A stretch of 64,000 nt of DNA from Pseudonocardiaceae bacterium YIM PH 21723 (lineage in GTDB: Bacteria; Actinomycetota; Actinomycetes; Mycobacteriales; Pseudonocardiaceae): NCBI GenBank assembly GCA_003600225.1, contig QZFT01000034.1, forward strand, positions 124,001 through 188,000, written 5' to 3'. The position numbers and the translations under genes are program-made. The first letter of the stretch is position 1, and every line of letters starts with the position of its first letter. The notes under the pieces were generated by a model, which had not been told where the DNA came from, made no database searches, and worked only from the letters and a program-made list of their open reading frames with translations. This document shows, in pieces, positions 51,355 through 60,680 of the stretch.

Positions 51355-51783
51355 ATGACGCTCGTCCGCGAGATCATGACCACCGAGGTCGCCTGCGTGC
51401 TGGACACCGCACCCAGTTCGGCCGCCGCGATCATGATGCGGGACCTGAACGTCGGCGCGCTGCCGGTGATCACCGAGGACCGCACGCTGATCGGCATCGT
51501 GACCGACCGCGACATCGTCTGCAACGGCGTGGCCCGGGAGCTCCCCACCAGCACCCCGGTCGGCGAACTGGGCACCCTGGCCGTGTACTCGGTCCGGGCG
51601 GACGACCCGGTGACCGCGGCGACGGACGCGATGCGCGAGTTCCAGGTCCGCAGGCTGCCGGTACTGGAGGACGACAAGCTCGTCGGCATCGTCGCGCAGG
51701 CCGACATCGCCCGGCACCTGCCCGCCCAGCAGACAGCAGACATGGTCGAGCAGGTCTCGGCCGAGGAGGGAAACATTCGATGA
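51355..51783 (+). CDS. CBS-domain pair protein
   Basis: A 142-aa protein made of two CBS domains: VREIMTTEVACV...GALPVITEDRTLIGIVTDRDIV and AVYSVRADDPVTAA...RRLPVLEDDKLVGIVAQADIA. Such modules bind adenine nucleotides (AMP/ATP) as energy sensors and are common in hypoxia-type regulons of actinobacteria. AAAGGAGG precedes the ATG. It overlaps the SRPBCC gene by 4 bases. Confidence 0.93.
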   Translation: MTLVREIMTTEVACVLDTAPSSAAAIMMRDLNVGALPVITEDRTLIGIVTDRDIVCNGVARELPTSTPVGELGTLAVYSVRADDPVTAATDAMREFQVRRLPVLEDDKLVGIVAQADIARHLPAQQTADMVEQVSAEEGNIR

Positions 51784-52244
51784 GTTCGATCACCAAGACC
51801 GTGGACGTCGCCGTACCGATCTCGGTCGCCTACAACCAGTGGACCCAGTTCGAGACGTTCCCGTCCTTCATGGAGGGTGTGCGAGAGGTCAGGCAACTGG
51901 ACGACCGGCGCCTGCACTGGGTCACCGAGATCGCCGGCCTGACCCGGGAATTCGACGCGACCATCACCGAGCAGCATCCGGACGAACGCATCGCCTGGCG
52001 CTCGGAGAACGGCCCGAACCACGGCGGCGTGGTCACCTTTGAGCGGCTGAGCAGCACCACCACCAGGGTCACCACCCACATGGAGATCGATCCCGAGGGC
52101 TTCGTGGAGAACGTGGCCGACAAGCTCGGCGTGCTGGACAACCGGGTGCAGGGCGACCTGACCCGGTTCAAGGACTTCATCGAGGAGCGGGGCACCGAGA
52201 CCGGTGGCTGGCGCGGCGACGTGGACGTCCCCGGCACCGTGTAA
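51780..52244 (+). CDS. SRPBCC (polyketide cyclase/dehydrase-like) protein
   Basis: A 154-aa START-like fold protein: VDVAVPISVAYNQWTQFETFPSFMEGV at the N-terminus, LHWVTEIAG in the middle and VENVADKLGVLDNRVQGDLTRFKDFIE as the long C-terminal helix. Despite the family name it need not be a cyclase. Copies of this type sit in stress operons with CBS proteins and probably bind a lipid or other hydrophobic ligand. Last gene of the operon. Confidence 0.88.
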   Translation: MSSITKTVDVAVPISVAYNQWTQFETFPSFMEGVREVRQLDDRRLHWVTEIAGLTREFDATITEQHPDERIAWRSENGPNHGGVVTFERLSSTTTRVTTHMEIDPEGFVENVADKLGVLDNRVQGDLTRFKDFIEERGTETGGWRGDVDVPGTV

Positions 52245-52248
52245 CCGG

Positions 52249-52851
52249 TCAGGCGACCTTCAGCGCCGTGGCCGGGTTCTCGTCGTCGAGTACCTGCTCG
52301 GTGGCGGCCAGGACCTGGGCGATCTGCTCCCGGACGGTGCTCACCCGGTCGGCCTGGGCCCTGGCCGACGCGAGGAGCTCGTCGGCCTGGGCCTGCGCCG
52401 TGGCGCGCCGCTCCAGGATCTCCCGCGCGGCCTGCTCGTCCAGCGCGCGGCGCCGCAGGTAGGCGTCGCGCGCGAGCCGGTCGGCGTACTCGGCAGTCTG
52501 CCTGGCGGCCAGCACATGCCGCTCGGCGCTGACCCTGGCCCGGCCGGTGATCAGCCGCGCCTCGTCCTGCGCTAGCTCCACCATCCGGGCCAGCCGCTCG
52601 GCCAGTCCCCCGGCGTCGACCGGCGTCCGGCTGATCCGGTCCACCCGTTCCCCCATCGCGCGGAGCTCGCCGCGCAGCAGCTCCACTTGCCTGGCCAGTG
52701 CCTGCGCCTGGTCCATCGCCGCGTCCCGGTCGGCGGCCAGCAACCGCAGGTCGATCTCCGCCGCCGCGACATACCGATCGACCTGGTCCTTGTCATAACC
52801 CCGCCGGGACAGGTCGAACTCGATCCGCAGCGGCACCAGGTCCTCGGTCAT
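52249..52851 (-). CDS. DivIVA-like coiled-coil protein
   Basis: A 200-aa protein with an N-terminal DivIVA-type lead (FDLSRRGYDKDQVDRYV) and then a long heptad-rich coiled coil from ~30 to 190 with many Ala, Arg and Gln. DivIVA/Wag31 relatives mark curved membranes at poles and organise wall growth in actinomycetes; this short one is probably an accessory. ATG 52851 was chosen because the family motif begins within 12 residues. Confidence 0.85.
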   Translation of the reverse strand: MTEDLVPLRIEFDLSRRGYDKDQVDRYVAAAEIDLRLLAADRDAAMDQAQALARQVELLRGELRAMGERVDRISRTPVDAGGLAERLARMVELAQDEARLITGRARVSAERHVLAARQTAEYADRLARDAYLRRRALDEQAAREILERRATAQAQADELLASARAQADRVSTVREQIAQVLAATEQVLDDENPATALKVA

Positions 52852-53028
52852 CGCCCACCGTCCCTGTCGAAGTCCGTGTGTGGAAGACGTAGCTACCGAT
52901 GATCGGGTTCCCCCTCGGCAGCAGACCGGACCAGACCTCACCCGGACGCCCTATCCGGTTCACACGCTCCACTCCGGCCATCGGAAGGAGTCGGAAAACG
53001 GTTTCCCGCTCCTTCCGTTGGCCCCGCT

Positions 53029-54456
53029 GTGAAGACGTTCGACTACATCGTCGTCGGCAGTGGCCCGGCAGGGTGCGTGCTGGCCGCGCGGCTGTCGGAG
53101 AACCCGGACACCTCGGTGCTGCTGCTGGAGGCCGGGCGGGCCACACCGCCCGCCACCGTCACGCATCCGCCGTCCTGGATCGACCTGGCCGACACCGATC
53201 TCCTGTGGCCCCGGGGCGGCGATGACCACATCACGCCCGGCCGGGGCCGGGTACTGGGCGGATCGTCCACGGTGAACGCCATGGTCTTCCTGCGCGGCCA
53301 TCACTCCAGCTACGACGGCTGGCCGCCGGGCTGGCGCTTCGACGACCTGCTGCCCTACTTCCAGCGCATCGAGACCGCGAACGGCCGGACCCGGGGTACC
53401 TCGGGCCCGCTGATCGTCAGCCCGGCGGCGGAGCCGAATCCGGTGCTCCAGGCCGCGATCCGGGCCGCCGCCGAGGTCGGTCACCCCCTCGCGGCGGACA
53501 TCAGCGGCGGCTGGGAGGAGGGATTCGGCTTCGCCGATCTGACCATTGTGGACGGTCGGCGGCAGAGCGCGGCCGACGCGTACCTGTCCCCCGCGCTCGG
53601 CAGGCCGAACCTGACCGTCCGGACATCGGCGCAGGTGCAGCGGCTACTGATCGCCCGGCAGCGGTGCATCGGCGTCGAGTACCTCGGCGGCGAGGAACCG
53701 GTGCGGGTGTTCACCACCGGCGAGGTCATCGTCGCGGCCGGAACCATCGGCTCACCGCACCTGCTGATGCTGTCCGGCATCGGGCCGGCCGATTCCCTGC
53801 GCACGCACGGAATCCGGCCGGTCGCGGACCTGCCCGAGGTCGGCGCGAACCTGCAGGACCATCCCCTGGCCGGCGTGGTCTACGAGAGCTCGCAACCGGT
53901 GCCCGCCGGCACCAACAACCACGGCGAGGCCGTCGGCCTGGTCCGCAGCCGGGCCGAGCTGGACCACCCCGACCTGCAGATCCTCCTGGAGGACATTCCG
54001 CGTGGGCCGGTGCGCAGCGGCTACAGCATCACCCCGTCCGTGATGCTGCCGTTCAGCCGGGGCAGCGTCGAGCTGACCAGCGCCGATCCGCTGGATCCGC
54101 CGAAGGTGGACGCCCGGCTGCTGTCCGATCCCCGCGACCTGGACACCATGGTCGCCGGGCTGCGCATCGCCCGGGAGATCGGCCGGGCCAGGGCCCTGGA
54201 TCCCTGGCGGGGCACGGAGATCCTGCCCGGCCCGGACGCCGACCTCCGCCGGTACGCCTACGACTCGGCACGCACCTACTTCCACCCGGTGGGCACCTGC
54301 CGGATCGGCGGCGTGGTGGACACCGACCTGCGGGTCCACGGCCTGGCGGGCCTGCGGATCGCGGACGCGTCGGTGCTGCCCACCCTGCCGTCGGCGAACA
54401 CCAACGCCACCGTGTACGCGATCGCGGAGAAGGCCGCCGACCTGATCCGGGGCTAG
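53029..54456 (+). CDS. GMC-family FAD oxidoreductase
   Basis: A 475-aa flavoprotein of the glucose-methanol-choline group: VVGSGPAGCVLAARLSE at the N-terminus, GRGRVLGGSSTVNAMVFLRG (GMC signature 1), AAGTIGSPHLLMLSGIG (signature 2), and C-terminal YFHPVGTCRIG with catalytic His and TNATVYA with the Asn partner. Substrate is an alcohol such as choline or an aryl/aliphatic alcohol. It is slightly shorter than choline dehydrogenase (~550). GTG start. It stands alone and overlaps the GNAT gene tail by 4 bases. Confidence 0.92.
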   Translation: MKTFDYIVVGSGPAGCVLAARLSENPDTSVLLLEAGRATPPATVTHPPSWIDLADTDLLWPRGGDDHITPGRGRVLGGSSTVNAMVFLRGHHSSYDGWPPGWRFDDLLPYFQRIETANGRTRGTSGPLIVSPAAEPNPVLQAAIRAAAEVGHPLAADISGGWEEGFGFADLTIVDGRRQSAADAYLSPALGRPNLTVRTSAQVQRLLIARQRCIGVEYLGGEEPVRVFTTGEVIVAAGTIGSPHLLMLSGIGPADSLRTHGIRPVADLPEVGANLQDHPLAGVVYESSQPVPAGTNNHGEAVGLVRSRAELDHPDLQILLEDIPRGPVRSGYSITPSVMLPFSRGSVELTSADPLDPPKVDARLLSDPRDLDTMVAGLRIAREIGRARALDPWRGTEILPGPDADLRRYAYDSARTYFHPVGTCRIGGVVDTDLRVHGLAGLRIADASVLPTLPSANTNATVYAIAEKAADLIRG

Positions 54457-54929
54457 AGCTCCTTCCCGTACCAGACCTCGGCGTACTGCTGCCGGTTGTA
54501 CGCCGGGATCTCCCGATAGCCGTGCTTGAGATACAGCGCTCGCGCCTCGATCAGGTCCAGCCGGGTGTCCAGCACGATGCGGGGGGCGCCCAGGTCATCG
54601 GCCGCGGAGTCCACCGCTTCCAGCAGCCGGGCACCTCCCCCGGTACCGCGCCACCTCGGCCGGACGAACACCCGCGTCAGCTCCACCGTGTCCGGGTCCC
54701 GTAGCCGCAGTCCGGCGCAGCCGGCCGGTTCACCGCCCACGCTGCCCAGCAGGAACACGGCGAGCTCTTCCCCCGCGATGTCCGCCAGCTCCTCGTCGAG
54801 TTCGGCCCGGGTGGACCGCCTGCCCAGGTGCAGCAGCCGGTACCGGTCGGCGACCTCCGTGTAGTAGTCCCGGAGCAGCGCCCCGGCCTCCGGCAGGCGC
54901 ACGGAGGCCGGGCTGATCGTCCACGTCAT
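54453..54929 (-). CDS. GNAT-family N-acetyltransferase
   Basis: A 158-aa GNAT protein: acetyl-CoA binding loop RPRWRGTGGGARLLEAV (Q/RxxGxG/A pattern) at ~92, preceded by VELTRVFV, and a C-terminal ALYLKHGYREI typical of the family. Substrate unknown. It is convergent with the GMC gene. Confidence 0.9.
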   Translation of the reverse strand: MTWTISPASVRLPEAGALLRDYYTEVADRYRLLHLGRRSTRAELDEELADIAGEELAVFLLGSVGGEPAGCAGLRLRDPDTVELTRVFVRPRWRGTGGGARLLEAVDSAADDLGAPRIVLDTRLDLIEARALYLKHGYREIPAYNRQQYAEVWYGKEL

Positions 54930-54989
54930 GGGCCGATTGTGATCACCGGCCCGCGACGTGGCATCCGATTTTCCGAGTTACGGTCCGCG

Positions 54990-57900
54990 CTAGAGCAGGC
55001 CGAGCAGCTGCAGGTTGGTGATGTACTTGACGATGATCTGCGGGGCGATGTGCGGGATGTCCTTGTCCGGCGGGATCTGCGCGTCCTGCACGGCGGCCCG
55101 GAACCGGTCCGCGATGCCCATCCCGTGGTTCACCGGCCGGGCCGGCCGCTGGTAGCTGTGCAGCAGCGGGAGCAGCGAGTTCTGCCGCTGCCGCTCGGGC
55201 AGGCCCTTGATGGCGGCGGTGAACCGGCTCAGCCAGGCGTCGTAGTCCGCGATCCGCTCGATCTGGTAGCCGGCGTCGATCAGCCAGTCCACATAGGTGT
55301 CCAGGGAGATCCCGTCGTCGTGCGGGTTGGCCACGTGGAAGGTGCGGAACCCGCCCCGCTCCGGAGTGCCGATGGTGGTGATCGCCTCGGCGATGAAGTC
55401 CACCGGCAGGCCGTCCCAGTGCGCGCGCTGCCGCTGTCCCTGAAGATCCAGCTCGTAGAAGGATCCGGGGGCGACGCCGGTGGCGGCCAGGCTGAACATC
55501 AGCCTGGTGAACATGTCCGGCACGTTCAGCTGACCGGCGTACCGGTTGTCGGCCATGATCATGTCGCAGCGGTGCACGGCGACCGGCAGGCCGCACAGGT
55601 CGGCCGCCTCGCGCAGCAGTACCTCACCGCCCCACTTGCTGTCCGAGTAGCCGCTGGCGTAGCCGTCCCGGAACGGGCGCACCGGGCTGGCCTGCCGGAT
55701 GTCGGCGTCCTCGGTGAACGCGGACGGCTGGACCACGTCACCCACGCCCAGCGTGGACACGTAGGTGTAGGGCTTGAGCCGCGTGGTGAGGGCCAGCCGG
55801 ATCAGCTCGGCGGTGCCGACCACGTTGGGGCCGAACAGCTGGTCGTAACCGAGCACGTGGTTGACCAGCGCCGCCGGGTCGACAATCGCGTCGACGGTGT
55901 CCGCCAGCCGCTGCCAGCTCTCCGCGTCCAGGCCCAGGTCCTGCTCGCCCTTGTCGGCCGCGAGGACCTCCAGGTGCTCCGCCGCGAGGGACTGGTAGTG
56001 CTCCAGCAGCTGCGGGTCGCCGCTGTCGAAGGTCCGGTCCAGCCGCTGCCGGGCGGTGGCGTCGTCCTTGGCCCGGACCAGGCAGATCAGCTTCCCGCCG
56101 ACCAGGGACAGCCGCTCCAGCCACTCGAGGGCCAGGTAGCGGCCGAGGAATCCGGTGGCTCCGGTGAGCAGCACCGTGCGCACCTCGGCGGCCGGGCCGG
56201 GCAGTTCCGGGGCCGCGGCCAGCACGTCGGCGGGCAGGAACTTGTCCAGGGTCAGGTCGGCCGCCCGGACCCCGGTGGTGCCGGCGCCGTGCACGGCGGC
56301 GAAGGTGGGCCGCCTGGTGCCGGAGCGCAGGCCCTCGACGTACTCGGCGAGCCGGTTCAGGTCGGTGGCCGGGCTGACGATGATGCCCGCGGTCACCTCG
56401 ACGCCGAAAATGTCGCGCAGCAGGTTGGCGAAGGTCACCGCAGACAGCGAGTCCCCGCCCAGGTCGGTGTAGTGCGCGTCGGGCCGCACGTCGGCCGAGC
56501 CCAGCAGGATGCTCGCGGCCCGGACGATGGTGTCCAGCACCGGCTGGTTCGCGCCGTCCCGGCGCAGGGCCTGGAGCTCGTCCTGCTCGGCGGTGGCCAG
56601 CTCCTGGTAGAGCTGTTCCAGCGCCGGGCCGTAGCGCTCGACGAGCTTGGGCCGGGCCAGTTTGCGGATGTCGGTCAGCAGCCCGTTCTCCAGGCTGAAC
56701 GGCTCGGGCTCGACGATGAACTCGCGCGGGATCTCGTAGGACTCCAGCCCGGTGGATTTGGCGATGTCCCGCAGCGAGCGCGCGATGTCCTGTGGAGACG
56801 CGTCGCCGATCGGCACCACGACGGCGAGGAGGTAGGAGCGGGCGCTGTTGCCGTAGACGTAGATCTGCTTGACCAGCGGGCTCTCGGTGTACACCGCCTC
56901 CAGCTTGGACACGGTGACGAACTCGCCGTTGGACAGCTTCAGCACGAAGTTGCGCCGGTCCAGGTACACCAGGTGATCGGGTTCGGTCTCGGCCATGATG
57001 TCGCCGGTGAGGTAGTACCCGTCGGCGTCGAAGACCGACGCGGTGGTCTCCGGGCGGTTGTAGTAGCCGGGGAACACGTGGTGGGACTTCACCGCCAGCT
57101 CGCCGCGGGGATACGGGCGGTCGGTGCCGAAGTACCCCAGCGCGGGCACGTCGACCAGTTTGTAGTCGATCACCGGTGGCCGGGCGATCCGGCCGTTGCT
57201 CAGCACCAGGCCGGTTTCGGTGGCGCCGTAGACCTCGGGCAGCCGCATGTCGATGAGCCGCTCCACCCAGGCGCGCAGCTCGTCGGAGATGGGCGCGGAA
57301 CCGGTCAGCGCGGTGGTGAACCGCCCACCGAGGAGGTTCTGCCGGAGGTCGGCGAGGATCTCGTCCTCGGCACGGCCCTCGTGCAACTGGCTCTGGTAGT
57401 GCTGGAACAGCAGTTCCCAGATGCGTGGCACGAAGTTCAGCTGGGTCGGGCGGACCAGGGCCAGGTCGTCCAGGAAGGTGGACAGGTCGCTGGTGGCGGC
57501 GAAGTAGCCGGTACCGCCGTTGCTGAACGCGCTGTAGAGCAGCACGCGGCCCATCATGTGGCTCATCGGCATGAAGCTCAGGCAGATCATCGGATGCGTG
57601 CCACCGGTACCCCAGCTGCCGCGCCAGGTGTTGGCGACCAGATCCTCGTTGTACATGGCGCCCTTGGGCGCACCGGTGCTGCCCGAGGTGTAGATCAGCA
57701 GGCTCAGCGGATTCGGATCCGCGGAGACGAATTCCGGTGCCGGGGCCAGGGAACGACCCCGCTCGATCAGCTCGGCCAGGGTGTCCAGCGCGATCGGGCC
57801 GCCGGCCAACCGGGAACGGGCCGCCTCCAGGACTTCCCGGTGGGCGTCTGCCTCCGGGTGGAAGTCGAACACGACGATCCGGGCCGGCGTGTGGCCGGCG

Positions 57901-58436
57901 AGCGCGAGCTCCACGGCGACGGCGAGGTAGTCCAGGCTCGCGGCGATGACCGTCGGCTGGGTTTCGTCGATGATCGGCCGTAACCGGTCGGCCGAGCCGG
58001 TGGCCTGCAACGGCACGGAGACCGCGCCCAGCTGGGTGAGCGCGAGGTCGAGGGTGGCGTAGTCGATGCTGCCGAATCCGAAGAGGGCCACCCGGTCCCC
58101 CGGCTGGACGGGGTCACCGTGCAGGGCGGCGGTGACGGCGACGACCCGGTCCCAGGTCTCGCGGTAGGTGACCGTCTCGTACTGGTCGAGCAGCTCGGCG
58201 GAGGTGCGCCCCGTGGCCGGGTCGGTGACCCAGCGGGTGGCGCGCCGGCCCATGGCGGGGCGGTCGGCGTAACCCTCGAAGACGGTGCGCACGATCTGCG
58301 GCAACCGAAGGTCGGGCTGCTTGATGGCCTCACCGACGGTCTGGCTGGGCCGGGCGGCGGCGAACTGGTCGTCGTCGGCGTACAGGCGCTCGATGCGGCT
58401 CTCGAAACGGGACTGCTGCGTATCGGACGACGACAT
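54990..58436 (-). CDS. car: Carboxylic acid reductase (adenylation-carrier-reductase)
   Basis: An 1148-aa three-part enzyme: adenylation domain at ~1-640 (LLIYTSGSTGAPKGAMYNE, YGATETG, YLTGDIMAE), carrier domain at ~650-730 (LGGDSLSAV, the Ser for phosphopantetheine) and NADPH thioester-reductase domain at ~755-1148 (LLTGATGFLGRYLALEWL, YVSTLGVG, YSDSKWGGE). It reduces free acids to aldehydes with ATP and NADPH and needs a PPTase, not seen nearby. Length matches Nocardia/Mycobacterium CARs. GAAGGAGA precedes the ATG. Transcribed away from a TetR gene that shares an operator. Confidence 0.96.
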   Translation of the reverse strand: MSSSDTQQSRFESRIERLYADDDQFAAARPSQTVGEAIKQPDLRLPQIVRTVFEGYADRPAMGRRATRWVTDPATGRTSAELLDQYETVTYRETWDRVVAVTAALHGDPVQPGDRVALFGFGSIDYATLDLALTQLGAVSVPLQATGSADRLRPIIDETQPTVIAASLDYLAVAVELALAGHTPARIVVFDFHPEADAHREVLEAARSRLAGGPIALDTLAELIERGRSLAPAPEFVSADPNPLSLLIYTSGSTGAPKGAMYNEDLVANTWRGSWGTGGTHPMICLSFMPMSHMMGRVLLYSAFSNGGTGYFAATSDLSTFLDDLALVRPTQLNFVPRIWELLFQHYQSQLHEGRAEDEILADLRQNLLGGRFTTALTGSAPISDELRAWVERLIDMRLPEVYGATETGLVLSNGRIARPPVIDYKLVDVPALGYFGTDRPYPRGELAVKSHHVFPGYYNRPETTASVFDADGYYLTGDIMAETEPDHLVYLDRRNFVLKLSNGEFVTVSKLEAVYTESPLVKQIYVYGNSARSYLLAVVVPIGDASPQDIARSLRDIAKSTGLESYEIPREFIVEPEPFSLENGLLTDIRKLARPKLVERYGPALEQLYQELATAEQDELQALRRDGANQPVLDTIVRAASILLGSADVRPDAHYTDLGGDSLSAVTFANLLRDIFGVEVTAGIIVSPATDLNRLAEYVEGLRSGTRRPTFAAVHGAGTTGVRAADLTLDKFLPADVLAAAPELPGPAAEVRTVLLTGATGFLGRYLALEWLERLSLVGGKLICLVRAKDDATARQRLDRTFDSGDPQLLEHYQSLAAEHLEVLAADKGEQDLGLDAESWQRLADTVDAIVDPAALVNHVLGYDQLFGPNVVGTAELIRLALTTRLKPYTYVSTLGVGDVVQPSAFTEDADIRQASPVRPFRDGYASGYSDSKWGGEVLLREAADLCGLPVAVHRCDMIMADNRYAGQLNVPDMFTRLMFSLAATGVAPGSFYELDLQGQRQRAHWDGLPVDFIAEAITTIGTPERGGFRTFHVANPHDDGISLDTYVDWLIDAGYQIERIADYDAWLSRFTAAIKGLPERQRQNSLLPLLHSYQRPARPVNHGMGIADRFRAAVQDAQIPPDKDIPHIAPQIIVKYITNLQLLGLL

Positions 58437-58456
58437 TGCATCTCCTTCACGTAACG

Positions 58457-58478
58457 AGTGGCACTCCTGAGTGTCACT
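58457..58478. promoter_or_regulatory. Candidate TetR operator between car and its regulator
   Basis: Imperfect palindrome AGTGGCACT-CCTG-AGTGTCACT (8 of 9 positions paired) in the ~85-base divergent gap. A further half-like copy (AGTGTCA) occurs 13 bases downstream. Its place between car and the tetR gene indicates joint control. Confidence 0.75.
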
Positions 58479-58521
58479 AAGGCACGGTACAGTGTCAACC
58501 CATGAGATGGAGGTGAAGGAC

Positions 58522-59115
58522 GTGACGACCGCACAACCGACGCCTGTTCAGCAACAACGGCGGCAGATCACCATCGACGCACTGGTCGCGGCCTCCCGGC
58601 AGGGCGTGATCGAGTACGGCATGGGCGTCAGCATGGATCAGATCGCGGAGCTGGCCCAGGTCGGCCGCCGGACGGCGTTCCGCTACTTCGCCACGCGCGA
58701 GGATCTGATCAGCGCGGGCCTCGCCACTGTCACCCGGGACCTGCTGTTGGCCATGCCGGAGTACACCGGTGGCGACTGGCGGACCTGGCTGGCGGACGTC
58801 GTCCGGCTGCGACACCAGACCACGGTGCGGGGTGGCCGGATCTACTGGGAGATGACCGTGCAGCAACTGCCGGAGCGCGTGGCGCGGGCGGTCGCCGAGC
58901 ACCGCGGCGTGCTGCGCGGCATCTACACCATGGTGTCGACCACCATCTGGCACGCGGCGGGCGGCGAGGGCGATCCACCGCAGCGCCTGTACCGCACCGT
59001 CGCCGCGCACATGAGCCCGCTGTTCACCCAGGCCGTGGTGCTGGACGCCGATGGCACCCCGGAACTGGCGGCGGAGATGGCCACCGACGCGATCATCGCC
59101 GCGGTGCGCACGTGA
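58522..59115 (+). CDS. TetR-family regulator divergent from car
   Basis: A 197-aa TetR: HTH at ~15-62 (RQITIDALVAASRQGVIEYGMG, VSMDQIAELAQVGRRTAFRYFATREDL) and a mostly helical effector domain. GTG 58522 was preferred because GGAGG lies 8 bases upstream; ATG 58507 would include the RBS in coding sequence. It probably senses an acid or aldehyde and controls car. It overlaps the APH-like gene tail by 23 bases. Confidence 0.92.
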   Translation: MTTAQPTPVQQQRRQITIDALVAASRQGVIEYGMGVSMDQIAELAQVGRRTAFRYFATREDLISAGLATVTRDLLLAMPEYTGGDWRTWLADVVRLRHQTTVRGGRIYWEMTVQQLPERVARAVAEHRGVLRGIYTMVSTTIWHAAGGEGDPPQRLYRTVAAHMSPLFTQAVVLDADGTPELAAEMATDAIIAAVRT

Positions 59116-60097
59116 GGTCGGCCAGCACAGCGGCCAGATCCGCGTACGTGTCGGTCACACCCTGGGTGTTGCCCAGCCGGTGGCGTTCCAGCCGGATGGC
59201 GCCGAGGTGGCGGGCCTCGTAGATCCGCGACCGCAGCACCGCGCCCGGCGAGCCGTCCCGATCCCCGTAGGTGTCCCAGAACGCGTCCCGCTCGGTGCCG
59301 GGCTTGGCCGCGGCCATCCGGATGGGCCAGTCCGCCGCCGGGTCACCCCACCAGGTCCGGTCGAAGTCGAGCATCCCGCTGATCGTCGGCTCGGCTGCAC
59401 CGTCGGCGAGCAGCACATTGACCGTCCACAGGTCACCGGACAGCAGGCACGGCGCGGTGATCTCGTCGAGCACCTCCGAGTGCCGGTCCGCCACGGCGGC
59501 ACCGACCGCCCGGACGTCACCGGAGTCCAGCCCGACGCTGTCGAGGTCCCCGGCGATGGCGCTCAAGCTGTCCCGCACCGCCGCGCTCCACGTGGAGAAT
59601 CCCGGCCCGGTCACCGCCCCGAAGTGCGGCCCCCGCACCGAATGCACCAGTCTCGCAATGGCTCCCAGCTGCGCGAAGTACCCCGCCCACGTCGAACGCG
59701 GGTAAGCGCCAAGCCGCTCCGGCGCGGGAACACCGGGAAGCAAGCTCTGGAACAGGTAGTCCCGCCCGATCACCGTGCCGGTGAAGTCCGCGGTGATCAC
59801 CCGAGGCATCAACGAGGCGATCGGCGCCAGATAGGGCACGCTCGCGTACTCGGTGCGCATCAACTGCCACTCCGACCGGAACTGCCGGTCCGGCGCCGGC
59901 GCGACCCGCAGGATCACCGCTTCCCGCCCGTCCAGCTCGACGCGGAAGGTGCTGTTGTACATCCCGATGCCCAGCTCGACCGCCGACATCACCCGCACAC
60001 CCGCCCCGAACGCCACGCGGCACATGGCCAGCACATCGACAGCGGTCACCGGCTGCTGAAACGCCTCCGGCCCACGGTCGACGGTATGGAACTCCAC
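59093..60097 (-). CDS. APH-family phosphotransferase
   Basis: A 334-aa protein with aminoglycoside-phosphotransferase/choline-kinase fold: SGDLWTVNVLL (Brenner-type loop with catalytic Asp and Asn; the usual leading His is Ser) at ~220, LDFDRTWWGDPAADW (DFG-like Asp) at ~245, and AVILRVAPAP with no obvious ATP lysine at the N-lobe. Could be an antibiotic kinase or a homoserine/fructosamine-type kinase. It is convergent with tetR. Confidence 0.85.
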   Translation of the reverse strand: MEFHTVDRGPEAFQQPVTAVDVLAMCRVAFGAGVRVMSAVELGIGMYNSTFRVELDGREAVILRVAPAPDRQFRSEWQLMRTEYASVPYLAPIASLMPRVITADFTGTVIGRDYLFQSLLPGVPAPERLGAYPRSTWAGYFAQLGAIARLVHSVRGPHFGAVTGPGFSTWSAAVRDSLSAIAGDLDSVGLDSGDVRAVGAAVADRHSEVLDEITAPCLLSGDLWTVNVLLADGAAEPTISGMLDFDRTWWGDPAADWPIRMAAAKPGTERDAFWDTYGDRDGSPGAVLRSRIYEARHLGAIRLERHRLGNTQGVTDTYADLAAVLADLTCAPRR

Positions 60098-60106
60098 GGG
60101 TGACCC

Positions 60107-60441
60107 TCACTGTCGTAGCCGGGTAAGGAACCCGCCGTCCGGTCTTCGCACGGTCACCGTGTCATAGGTGTGGATCGCGGTGTGGTGATGCCCGCAGTAC
60201 AGCCCACAGTTCTTGAGGTTCGTCTCGCCGCCGTGTGCCCAGTGGACCTCGACATGGTGTACGTCGCAGTACTTGGCGGGTGCTTCGCAGCCGTCCCAGG
60301 AGCAGTGCTCGTCCCGCAGCGTCAGTGCCCTGCGCAGCGCGACGGGCGCTACTCGGGTCGATCGCCCGACATCCAGGACTTCGCCTTTGGGGCCGAGCAG
60401 GATCCGGGAGACGTTGCAGTCACACGCGATCCGCCATCGTT
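60107..60441 (-). pseudogene. C-terminal remnant of a 13E12-type HNH endonuclease
   Basis: The minus-strand frame ending at 60107 reads ALRRALTLRDEHCSWDGC, then YCDVHHVEVHWAHGGETNLKN and YCGHHHTAIH: the HNH domain of DUF222/13E12-repeat proteins, here about 110 residues. A TAA stop lies immediately upstream of the fragment and there is no start codon or DUF222 part, so only the 3' end of the gene survives. Such repeats are scattered in actinobacterial genomes. Confidence 0.85.
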
Positions 60442-60498
60442 AGCCAATCCCTATCGGGTGATTGCGATTCGCCCCCAGCTGAATGACCCCCAAGTGCC

Positions 60499-60553
60499 CC
60501 GAAGTTGACGATGTTCGGGGCTCGTTCCTCGCCGCGAACATCGTCAACTTCGG
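60499..60553. repeat. Perfect 19-bp inverted repeat
   Basis: Arms CCGAAGTTGACGATGTTCG at 60499-60517 and its exact complement at 60535-60553, with a 17-base spacer. It lies in the 239-base gap between the HNH remnant and the RpiR gene and is far stronger than a typical terminator here. It could be a dispersed palindromic element, an IS end pair or a strong terminator. Confidence 0.7.
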
Positions 60554-60680
60554 AACCCACAGCACAAAGAAGCCCGAACGAAGAGTCAGGCGTGCCCCCA
60601 CCCAACACGAAGGCAGGAAAGACAGGCCCCCAAACCCATCTCCCCCTCCAAAGCCATCTTTCGACAACAACCAGAAGCCC

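Noticed and set aside
54828-57983. Long plus-strand open frame opposite the carboxylic acid reductase
   Set aside because: Antisense shadow without domain-like sequence.
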